Source: Bacillota bacterium
GTDB taxonomy: Bacteria; Bacillota; Clostridia; Acetivibrionales; DSM-1351
Length of the DNA stretch: 14,433 nucleotides
Direction of reading: 5' to 3'
NCBI GenBank assembly: GCA_023416275.1
Contig: JAEZIB010000012.1
Span: forward strand, 1-14,433
The position numbers and the translations under genes were made by a program. The notes beneath the pieces are model-generated. The model made no database searches. It had not been told where the DNA came from and was given only the letters and a program-made list of their open reading frames with translations. Numbering within the stretch: position 1 is the stretch's first letter; every line of letters begins with the position of its first letter. Below, one piece after another: positions 1 through 10,300 of this stretch.

Positions 1-292
1 CTGTAGATACTGCTGGTAATAAGGAAGCTGTTAAGTCAATAGTAGTTAAGATTGACACAACTGCTCCTGTTACTACTGTGGTTTCACCTGTTGACACTGA
101 GAAGTTCTATACTGACAATGTTTCCGTCAGCCTTGCAGCTATCGATGAGCAAAGCGGTGTTGCTAATACCCTTTACTCAATTGATGGCTCTGATTTCACA
201 AAAGGTACTTCCTTTACTGTAAATGGCGAAGGTACTCACAAAATCAGCTTCTACTCTGTAGATACTGCTGGAAATAAGGAAGTTGTTAAGTC
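1..292 (+). repeat. 255-bp (85-aa) tandem Ig-like repeat, partial array
   Basis: Bases 1-37 and 256-292 match at 35 of 37 positions, both encoding VDTAGNKE(A/V)VKS, so the coding repeat has a 255-bp period. Only the end of one copy and one full copy are visible, and the array continues to the left of the window. The close DNA match at the repeat boundary suggests recent duplication or homogenisation, so copy number may vary between strains. Confidence 0.8.
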
Positions 293-1145
293 TATTGAAA
301 TAAAGATTGGCAATTCTAAACCTGTTATATCAATGGACTTAAATCCTTTGTACAAGCTTTGTTCTATAATTAAGTTAAAATACACTGTAGATGGTACTGC
401 TTCAAAAATTGTAAGCCAAAAAATGACGGTCAAAGTTCCAAATTGTAAAAAAGAAATAGTTATTGCTAATAACAGCTGCTTTATATTAGCTAAGCCCGGA
501 ACATATACCGTTACTGTAACATTAAAAAATGCTGCTGGTGTTACCACTACACTTCAGAAGCAATTTGTTGTTTACATACCAGTTGCTATTGATGTAACAC
601 CTAAAGCTATTAACAACAATAATGGCATTATTACTGCTCGCGTATGTATTCCTAGTACCTTATGCCTAAAAAACTTTGATATTAACACTGCTACGCTTAA
701 TGGGGTAAAAGCACTTACAAACAACTACGGATACTATAATCAAGCGAAATATGGGCAATTCAACTTTAATCGTTCTGATTTAAATTTGAGTCAGCCTAAA
801 ACATTAGTTGAGCTCCGTTGCTACGTTGATGGTTACTTGCTAATTGGACAAACTACAGTTAATGTAAAGAATATACAATGCAATAATTACAAAGATTGTT
901 ATAATTTCGGAAACTTCTGGGACTTCCTTGATTTCCGAGGATTATATAATTTCTGTGATTTCCGCGATTTCGATTCATGTGATTTCAACGATTTATGGGA
1001 TTTAGACAATTGGAAAAAAGATAATTGTAACTTGAAGGATTTTGATTTAAAGAACTGGGATTTTGATGATTGGGACTGTAATGAATTTGATTACAATAAG
1101 AATTGTAAAGATTCAAAAAATAATAAAAAAGATTGCAAATGGTAA
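3..1145 (+). CDS. Surface/secreted protein with tandem Ig-like repeats and aromatic-acidic tail (5' end missing)
   Basis: The reading frame is open from base 3, with no start in the window, and ends at TAA 1143-1145, leaving 380 visible residues; the first ATG (base 78) is internal to a repeat. The visible part starts at the end of one Ig-like repeat (VDTAGNKEAVKSI, linker KIDTTAP) and then has a complete copy to about residue 105. Motifs such as LYSIDGS, GEGTHKISFYSVDTAGNKE match the OmpL47/Ig-like beta-sandwich type found in surface proteins. Residues about 105-190 look like a second Ig/PKD-like domain, and 191-290 (IDVTPKAINNNNGIITARV, FNRSDL) resemble the 'IDVKPGS..' module often seen in secreted bacterial proteins. 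Residues about 291-380 are a low-complexity tail rich in D, N, F, W and C with eight cysteines. No LPXTG or SLH anchor is present at this C-terminus. The role is probably structural or adhesive; the family as a whole is not recognised. Confidence 0.85.
   Translation, partial: VDTAGNKEAVKSIVVKIDTTAPVTTVVSPVDTEKFYTDNVSVSLAAIDEQSGVANTLYSIDGSDFTKGTSFTVNGEGTHKISFYSVDTAGNKEVVKSIEIKIGNSKPVISMDLNPLYKLCSIIKLKYTVDGTASKIVSQKMTVKVPNCKKEIVIANNSCFILAKPGTYTVTVTLKNAAGVTTTLQKQFVVYIPVAIDVTPKAINNNNGIITARVCIPSTLCLKNFDINTATLNGVKALTNNYGYYNQAKYGQFNFNRSDLNLSQPKTLVELRCYVDGYLLIGQTTVNVKNIQCNNYKDCYNFGNFWDFLDFRGLYNFCDFRDFDSCDFNDLWDLDNWKKDNCNLKDFDLKNWDFDDWDCNEFDYNKNCKDSKNNKKDCKW
903..1007 (+). repeat. 9-bp tandem repeat encoding (D/N)-F-X
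   Basis: Between 903 and 974 there are eight consecutive 9-bp units in frame, seven of which fit RAY-TTC-NNN (encoding NFG, NFW, DFL, DFR, then GLY, then NFC, DFR, DFD). After a two-codon break at 975-980 three looser units follow (DFN, DLW, DLD). The array lies in the C-terminal tail of the first gene and looks like expansion of a short repeat by slippage or unequal exchange, always keeping the frame. Confidence 0.75.
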
Positions 1146-1199
1146 TTTCTTGGGCTAGTACACTAATAAAGCTCCGTAAATATTGTATATAGGCTCAGT

Positions 1200-1250
1200 A
1201 AAAAGCTCCTTTTTGGCTAAGAATAAACACTAACCAAAAAGGAGCTTTTT
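1200..1250. terminator. Bidirectional intrinsic terminator between converging genes
   Basis: The left arm AAAAAGCTCCTTTTTGG (1200-1216) and the right arm CCAAAAAGGAGCTTTTT (1234-1250) form a perfect 17-bp inverted repeat with a 17-nt loop. On either strand the GC-containing stem ends in a run of five Ts preceded by a matching A run, which is the usual form of a two-way Rho-independent terminator. It lies 55 bp after the stop of the left gene and about 110 bp beyond the stop of the giant gene, so it can serve both. Confidence 0.85.
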
Positions 1251-1282
1251 ATGAGCATTTATACATTTTTTTCGTCTAAATA

Positions 1283-1373
1283 GCGAGGCAAGAAAATGTC
1301 CCCTACTTCTAGTGGCAGGTACCGCTTTGGTTTTCAGGCGGTGAGAATACCTCCCTCTACGCTTAAGCGCCGC
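1283..1373. other. GC-rich hairpin-forming element, possible degraded IS200/IS605-type right end
   Basis: This stretch is about half G+C, clearly richer than its surroundings. It contains short stems in series on the + strand: CTACT/AGTGG (1303-1307 with 1311-1315, one G-T pair), ACCGC/GCGGT (1321-1325 with 1338-1342), and the 10-bp palindrome CGCTTAAGCG (1360-1369). The order, ending in CCTCCCTCT just before the palindrome, resembles the structured 3' ends of TnpB-carrying IS200/IS605 elements, but the second arm of that last hairpin is missing and no transposase gene is present. The giant gene's last three codons and stop lie inside this element. The resemblance is from memory and unverified; an unrelated structured RNA or other small repeat is equally possible. 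Confidence 0.3.
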
Positions 1374-4300
1374 TGATGTAATCCAATACTAAAACTTCGC
1401 TTTCATCCTCCACCTTGTAATTTTCTAAGCATTTACAAATCATCACAAATATCTCGGATCTTTTTAGATATTTACTATTTAAATACGCTTGAGGCTTGTA
1501 ACCAACTATATTATCTTTTGCCCATTTTTCAATTGCATTTTTCTCTTCATCACTTAGACTAATATCGCTCTCTGATACTTCAAATGCTTTAATCAGCATT
1601 TCAGTTGCCTCAGCCCTAGTGACTTTTTCGTTTAACCGAAGTATGCTGTTCTTATTAACTTTTAATATCCCATTATCAATAGCTGTTTTTATATAACCTT
1701 TGTTTATCCACCTTGGAATTGATTCTACATTTTTTAAATCTGCAACTTCAAATTTTGATGGCTCAAGATTAAGTATCTTTATAATCATCATTAGTAGCTC
1801 GGCTCTTGACATTTCCTTCTCAGGTCTGATGGTTTTATCTGGATATCCTGCAAGCAAGCCTTCTTCATATAACCTTTGTATGTTCTGCTCTGCCCAATGT
1901 CCATTTATATCTTTAAATACATTGTTACTAATATTAGCTTTTACTTTACATTTTACACTCCAAAGCTTGCTGGCATTTTTGATACCCTTTGAGTCTATAC
2001 TATAGGCTTCTATTCTATTATTGCCAGGGCTTAGTATGAAGCCTTCAGTGTATTGCTTGAACTGTCCATAATTAATGCGGTAGAATATGCTGCCTGCATC
2101 ATATTCCATACTCCACAATTCTATTTTAGAACCTTTAATGCTTGTCTTTTCATCTTTAACATTCAAAAACACTTCAGAGAGCATATAAAATTTTCCAACA
2201 GTATACTCTCGTCCATTTATGCTAAGCACTATATCACCAGAAATTGTATTTTCCTTTATTTCAAGTTCTATTTCATTATGCGAACCAATAGTAGCCGGTA
2301 CTTCTCTTCCTCCAATATATGCTTTACAGGAATATATGAAGTTTCCACCAAATATTTTTATCTTATCTCCACAAATACCCTTATTATCTGAAATTCCCGA
2401 AATATACGGTTCAGGCTTATTGTTTGTATTTGAGTAAACGTATATACTTAATGGTATTTTCTGACCATTATCAGAGCTAACATTCATGGTATATAAACCT
2501 GCTGATATATCTTGTGGAACCTTTATGCTCAGCTTACACGTTTCATTAATGCCAATTATTTCCTTATTAAAATTAGCAGTCCAGCCTTCGGGAATATCAA
2601 CTGTAAGCTTTGCATTTCCTTTAAACCCATTTATACTTTGCCCCTTAAAGCTAAAAACCTCAGTTGCTCCAAAATTAGAATAAGCTATTGTTCTTGAAGG
2701 AGTTAATATTAATAGAGGTTCAAGAACCTCAAGAGTTACAAGATGTTCATCACCATTTCCTCCAACAACCCTCAATTTATGCTCTCCATAGCTCAATTTC
2801 TCTGGTATAGATACCTTCATTATAGTATCATCTGACTCTAAAGCTTCAAGAAGTGTGTTATTTAAGTATACCTTGACATTCTCATCAAAGTTGCTTCCTT
2901 CAACCTCTACTGTTGTAGCTTCATTACCTTCTATTGCAAGATTAGTGTCCTTTACAGTAATATCAGGCCTAGTTACTTTTATAATTATTTTTATCTTCTT
3001 GCATATTTCTCTATTACCTCTGTTTTCAACTATTGCATTTACAATATAGTCACCAACTTCATAGCCCTCTACATTGAAATCAATATCAGACTCAGCTTGT
3101 GCAATATTTAGTGTATTTTCAAAGGATACATTAACTCCTTCTAGATAATCAAGCAACTTAATATCTGCATAATCATACGCAGTATCCGTCTTTTTCGGCA
3201 GACTGTTTTTGAGCTTTATACTACAGTCAGCGGACATCCCTCTTACTACATTTACTCTTAGCTCCTCTGATGTTTGTTCGAAGACATTTTCGCTTTGTAT
3301 TTCTCTGCCTACATCTAATACAATTACTTTTGAGCTTTCACCTTCTAGATTATCATTGTCATAAGGAATTACGCTTATCTTCAAGGTACTTCCCTTTTCA
3401 TATCCAGAAATATATGTATCAGTAACGTAACCAAGATTCAATTTTTCAAATTCCTTGCTTGCTACATTTTCTACATAAAGGTTAAAGCCACTAGCTCTAT
3501 CTCCATTTACATCCTCAAATTTTATTTCAATATTTCCTTCTTTGTTTTCTGCTACAATAAAGGCTTTTACAGGCTTTAGCCTCTGAGCTACAAGGTTTAC
3601 TGTTAATGTCTCTTTAGCTAAGCTATGCACTGCAGGCAAGCCTGATGCTGGGTTTAATACTGCGAATACATAAAATTTTCCGTTTACAATTGTTGTAAGA
3701 TCCACTGTAGCACTATAATTTCCATTTTCATCAAGTTTTGCTTCTGCTACTGGAGCACCTGTATATGAATCAGAATTTTCAGAGAAATATATTTCAACTA
3801 TATCTCCCTTTGCAGAATTAATTGCACTACCCTTTATAGCAACTGTCTCACCCTGTATTCTAGGATTATCAACACTTATTTCAGGAATAGCATTAAAACC
3901 TAATACTCCAAAACCTGGAACACTGTATCCAGTTCCTCCTAACACCTTAATTTTCCATACTCCAACCTCAGGCTTTAGTACTGCAAGTGCAAGTCTATCA
4001 TCTTCTATGGAAGCCTCCACATTTGGGCTTCCAATGCCATAGATTTTTCCTGAAGGTGATATCAATCTAACCTCATGACTTGGTTCAAGTCCCGCTGCTA
4101 AAAGTATAATTTCTTCAACAGGTATATCATTTTTACTACTTACATTAAACAACAAATCAGATACACCCTGCATATCATCTAAATCCTCATCCAGCTCATC
4201 TTCTGTTGCCATGTTTTTCAAATAGGAGCTATTCAGCAAATGGTCACTTTTCTTAAAAGCAATGCCATTTGGTCTGTATATCTCATATGAGTCAATACCG

Positions 4301-7300
4301 CCTGCAGCAAAGCCGTTCTTTGATACAAATACCCCCACTTCTCTATTGATTCCAAAAAATCCAACTTTAACGTATGCAGAGATTCCATTCTTTCCATTTG
4401 TAAACATTCCAAATTTCGTACCAACTTCAGGTGACGTAAAGCTTATTGGAGGAAAAGGAAATGTTACTTTATAAGAAAACCAACCTTTTCCAAATTTAAT
4501 TCGCACACTTCCAGCTGATCCTTTCTTGACACGAATGGAAGCCCTTCCGTTTCCGCTTACTTTTGGAGAACCGTTATACTTGAAAAAGTAAAACTCCGCC
4601 CGTCCTTCTGCATAGGTCATATCAAGATTAACAGTTCCAGACATTCCTTTACTAGATATTGCACTAAGAGCTTCTCCACTTGCAAGTCCCCTGAGAACTT
4701 TAACATTTCCCTTCAATGCCATTGATGCATTTTTTATATCCAGCCACATGGTTGCATTTCCCTTTACAACATCTCCTCCAGTACCATCCTGAAAGCCAAT
4801 TCCCATCTTCATTCTCATACCACTTTGAAACATATACCTAAGCTGTGAAGGCACCTCGGTAGGAGCACCAAATGCCATACCCCCAGTTATAGTTTTAATA
4901 AACAAGCCTGTATTTGCAATTTGTATTCCAGGTCCTGGTATGGAAAAGGTAAATTCAGCATACTTTAATCCTATTGGATAAGTAGTGCTTCTTTTCACAA
5001 AGGAAACCTTGCCCTCATAGGGGCCTATGTGAGCAAGCACTATGGTTGCTCCTCCTTCAAGATAAAAATCCTCGCCAAATTTAAAATCTAGATATGCATT
5101 CCGAATTGTTAATGCCTCTGAAATCTTCATACTACTAATTTTGAAGGCTCCACCTGTAAAACGCATTCCATCAGGCTCTATTTTTACACCGTTAAGACCT
5201 ACCATAACATCTTTGCCTAAATCTTTAGAAAAACCAAACGTAGCTTTTTTGAATGCTATCTGTTTTGAGTCAATATCAAGTGATATTCCTGTCAGATTTA
5301 ATGTGCCGAAGCCAAAATCATGTTCAATATCAGATACTATAAACTCACCAGAGAATCTTCCATTTTTATCAATAGTAGCATTTTGAATACCAAGCTGCTT
5401 GTTGTTCATATTACTCGGTAATATAAGTATACACTTTCCAATGCTCACCCTATCCTCTTCAATTGATAAATTGTCGATCCCAACCCTGAAGCCTGCAGGC
5501 TTTATTTCCATATGACCTATAACTGCTTCTATGTCTTTAATTGAACCCTTCCAACCAAGCTCAAGCTTTCTCAGTAATATCTGTGTATTTGCAAGCCCTG
5601 TGGGGAAGCTTGACGGAAATTCAACACTGCCCTCAACACTAAGCCCATCCTTTGATATATTGATTTTATTTGCAATAGCTTTGATATTACAATAAATATT
5701 AAAAGTTGTTGTTCCAAAAATGGAGGCATTTAATTCCTTAATTTCACCTTTTGTTGATATTGTGAATTTATTAAGTGTTATTTCTTTGCTGCAAATACTT
5801 TCAGGAAACATAGTTCCCAGTGAAACATCTCCTGTAATACTCCAAAGAATTCCTCTCGAATTATTATCCTTAACAGCTGAAAAGCTACTGTTTTTGACAT
5901 ACAAAGCATCAAAAAAGTCTGTGTTTATTCCTTCAAGTCCCATTTTGAGTGCATGTATATTTCCCTGCTTATCTAGCTTGAATTGTTCTATATTTATAAC
6001 CTTTTCTCTGAAATCCTTTGGAAAGGAGGTGCCAAGTATTATCTGTCCGCTTATACCGACAATATAGTTTGAGTCTTCATTTTCAACATAGAATTTACCG
6101 TTTATAAGCTTCATTCCCGAATATATTAATATTTCTCCTATAGTATTTTCAAACTCTCTAATTCCTCCATCTAAGTCAATAACCAAGCTGTGTAGTGAAA
6201 TATTTGTACCAGGCAGCCCCTCTGGAAGCTTTGAGCCAGCAGTTATTATTCCTTTAATATCAATCAGATTGTCTCCTGTGCTATTATCTTTAATAACTTT
6301 TACCGTGCCATTACTCAAATCAAGAAGCCCGAACAGACTTGCATTGACATTTTCTGCAGACAGGTCTAGTGCCTTGATTGCCCCACTCTGGGTTACTGTA
6401 AATGCTCTTAATACCATATTAAAGCCGCCGCTGTCAGATGCCGCTCCATTAAAGAGAACTTCTCCGTTAATTCCAAATTCCATTTCCTTTTCATTTGTAA
6501 AGCTTGCATTTATTTGCAAATCCTTTGCTCTAACAATATCTCCAAACAGTTTTTTATCACCCGTTAGTATAACACTTGCCTCAAAAGCTTTTATATCTCC
6601 GCTAGTGTCTATTTTAAAGATTTTTATAGGTATTTCAGCAGCTTTTAAGTTTCCTGGTGCAGTTTCAGGCAGCAGTAAGGTACCTGCTATTGAGAATTCT
6701 ACTCTCCCTGTTTCAGGCTTTAATACCTTAACAAGACCCTCTTGTATTTTTACTGTTCCTATTAAATCTACATTTTCAAGCCCTAACTGGGCATCTAGCT
6801 CAATAAGATTTCCTTCAAGGTCAAATATAAATTTATTTATTGTAAGCTCAGCTCCTGCAAGATTTCCCGGTGCTGTTGATGCCATAAGCATAGTACCGCT
6901 TATGCCTATCTGATATGTTTTACCCTCTTCTCCCGAAAGCTCTATTCTGGCATTTCTAAGCTTTACTCCATCTATTAATTCAAATTCCTCCTGAAATTGA
7001 AGTGCAGCCGATACCCTCTTGAGGTCTCCATGCATATCAAAACGCAGGCTTTGTATTTGCAATTCAAGATGTGACAGGCTTTGTATCTCCATTTCAGGCA
7101 ATACAATTGTTCCTCCAAGGTCAATTTGAACAGGTGTGTCCTTATTATCCTTAATCAAGCCCGCACTGCAATCCTTAAGTTTAGTTCCTCCTAGAAATTC
7201 TTCCTCTCCTTCTATACTTCCTCTTATATCCATTGCTCTTATTGAGCCGTTTTGCTCTACTGAAAATTTATTTACTTCAAGTAATAAATCCTTTTCATTT

Positions 7301-10300
7301 ATAAATTCAGGAACTATAACTTGTCCCTTCAAGTCAGCCACCAATGTACTATCTATATCCTTTGTAACAACTACCCCAACATTCCTTAAAATGCTTTTTC
7401 CAATAAATGGGCGTGTACCAGGAAGATTTGCAGCAATACTCATATCTTCAATATTGCCGTCCTGATTAATGAGCAGCTTATTTACGTTTAATTCCATCGC
7501 AGGAACATACACTTCTCCTGCATCCAGCGTAAATACTACTGTTCCATTTACCGATACTATAAGCTTCTTTTGGAAGCTGTCAGTATATGCACTTATTTGC
7601 GCATCCTTTAAGCTTATATTATCTATAAAGCTTTGTATTCCGTCTATTCTTCTTCCTGCTATTACCTGCTTAATTACTCCATTCCTTGTAAAGCTAAGAC
7701 GTTCTACATCAATATAGAGCTCACTTAGCTCCTTTATATTTGTAGCAATTCTCAAACTTCCTTTAAATACAATATCAAAATCTGTTATACTTTCATTAGC
7801 TTCCAAGCTTACTGTTCCGTTTTCTAATACAGCTTTTCCCATAAAGCCAAGCTTTGGTGGAAGAGTTCTTTGTGCATTTATTCCGTAAATATCTCCATTG
7901 CAGTCAAAATACATTTTTTCTATATATATTTCATTACCTGAGAACTGCCCTGGAAAGCTATCTGAAAGTACAAGAGTTCCTGACATTTCATATATTATAT
8001 TGTCTGCCTCTGAATCATAGGTTGCTGATAGAACAACACTTTTGAAGGTATTTCCTTCGTCATCAGCTATGCTTGTAAAAAATCCGTTTGTTATTTCGTC
8101 CCCAGATTTAACTGCACTTACCTCAAATAAATCCAGCTTTCCGTCCCGATTAAATATAAGCTTATTAATAGGTAAACCCTGTCCGTTTGTAACTATTTCA
8201 GCAATACCTGGTATATCTATATTTCCCTCAATACCTAATTCAGGAAGCTCACTAATTTGCGTATTATATGCCATGTATAGTGAGCCTTTATAGAATTTAG
8301 TATTTCTTAACGCTTCTATTTGAGGAATGTCATTTGTTGTGGCTTTTATACTTAATATATTACAATCCTCATCTAATTCAGCTTCGGTAATTTTTAGCAT
8401 TACCTCCTCAAAATTTGTTCCATTGTCGCTTCCAAGCTCTATTTCACCCTGTAAAGTTGTTGCTATCTCCTTATTGTCGGCTTTAAGATAAATACTGCCC
8501 TCTTTTAGTGTGTAGTAGCCACCAGCTATTCCTTTAAGCTCGCCTAGCCTAAGCTTTGCCTCTAGACTTTTTCCATCAAGGTCACTTTTAAATTCAGAAA
8601 CCTTGATTTGCTTACTTTCAAAAAGTGGATTGAAGGTATCTGATAGAATAAGCTTAATACCACTTTCAGAATAGACAATTATACCGTCCTCTATTGCTAA
8701 GTTCTCCAGCAGCATTTTTATTCCAACATCGGTATTTGCTATTCCTTTTGAAAGCACCAAATGCCCATTATTAAATTTCAAGCCCTCCAATTGCAGGTGA
8801 CTTGAAGTAGTTTCCTCTTTGATTTCAAACTTGAAGCCATCCTCCTCCACAGGTATCCCGTCCTTAGATACCTTGAAATATAAAAGACTTACATTGCTTT
8901 CTCCTATGCTTGCTTTATTTATTAGTAGCTGTCCGTTTTTAAACAGGCAGTTACCTTCTTCTATTATGTAGCGGTTTTTCCCATACCCTAGTATGAAATC
9001 TGTAGCTATCATTCCACTTTTTAGCTTTCCATCAGCAGAAAAGGCAACATTCCTTACAGGTAGAAGATAGTTTTTAACTCCCTGCTCCTGTGTAAAACAG
9101 TTGAAGCTCTGTGCATTGAGCTTTCCATCATAAATGACCCACTGATTTGATTGAAAGCCAGATTTTGCTATACTACTAAATTCAAAATCTGAAAGCTTGT
9201 ATTCCTGTATTTCTGTGTCGGAAACATCACTCTTTATTATTGTAAAATCAGGCGGAGCTGATATTCTTACATTTTTTAACATTATGTCTGTACTTGCATT
9301 AGCAGGTCTTACGCTTACCTCCTTAAGGGTAAGACCACCTTGATTAAGAAGAATACCCTTTACTTGCATATTGAAGCCGTGTAAATTGAGACTAAAAGTT
9401 TGATTGCTTTCTCCTGATACAAATTCACCGCCCTCAATTATTATCTTTTCGTTAAAAGGAATTCTGTCAATTGCTGCACCAAGTGAAGAAGGAACAACAA
9501 GCACTGCCGTGCTTCCGCTGCCATCAATTTCTGATGCACCTTCTACAGTATAACCAGCAATATTAGTTGAATAGTTTATTGTAATTGCTGCTGGAGTGGT
9601 TCCGTCTGCTTTTGCAGTTTTTAAATATGTACGTGTATTTCCTGCCATATCGCTTATTTTCAGCTTAATGACATATGTTTTTTCATCATCAAGCTCAGTA
9701 AAAAGATGATATGTGTCAGTTTTGGTTTTATGTATCCAAGAAGCTGTTTCAAGGCTATCTGGCGAATCTGATATGCAAAGTGCTATATCGCCAATTGCAA
9801 CATTGTCCCTTGCCTCTGACCATGATAAATTTATACAGTTTTTGAGACCTTCGGGAAGTACCGCTGTAAGCGTATTACCATCTGCCTCTGATAGATATGG
9901 TTTTTCTAAATCAAATAACACCTTCATAGTGTCAAACTGTATATTTCCTGAGTAATCCTCCGCCCAGACAGCAAAATAGCATTCTCCGTTCTTAGCTTCA
10001 CTTTGATGCACCGAAAGAAGGTCAACGGCTACATATGTATCTTCGCTTACAGTCCAACCCTTTGTATCATTTATTCCAAGCTCTTTGCTAGCAAGTTTAT
10101 AATAGTAGAATCTTACTCCTGTAAAATCAACTGGCTTGTTCCACTCAAACCTTGCAAGTGCTTCCTTGTACCATTCTCCCTCAACAGTATGAGTTTCTGA
10201 TGTAACAGTAAGCATATCCGGTGGTGTTGAGTCAATTCTGAATATGTACTTAGCTGGCTTCTCACTTACCTTGTTATTACCTCCCACTGTCAAAACAGTC

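Noticed and set aside
251..547. 98-codon open frame on the - strand
   Set aside because: It is antisense to the Ig-like region of the left gene, whose sense frame contains repeated, domain-like motifs.
1296..1376. Short + strand frame of 26 codons (MSPTSSGRYRFGF...) in the GC-rich element
   Set aside because: There is no ribosome binding site, it lies just after a terminator, and it is better explained by the hairpin-forming element it covers.
6269..6913. 214-codon open frame on the + strand
   Set aside because: It lies wholly antisense to the giant gene; its composition (Ser/Pro/Leu/Phe-rich) is that of a reverse-frame shadow, no export or domain motif is present, and the - strand frame is clearly coding.
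5424..8673. CRISPR or DNA-level satellite array
   Set aside because: The periodicity exists in the protein with low DNA identity and no constant repeat/variable spacer structure.
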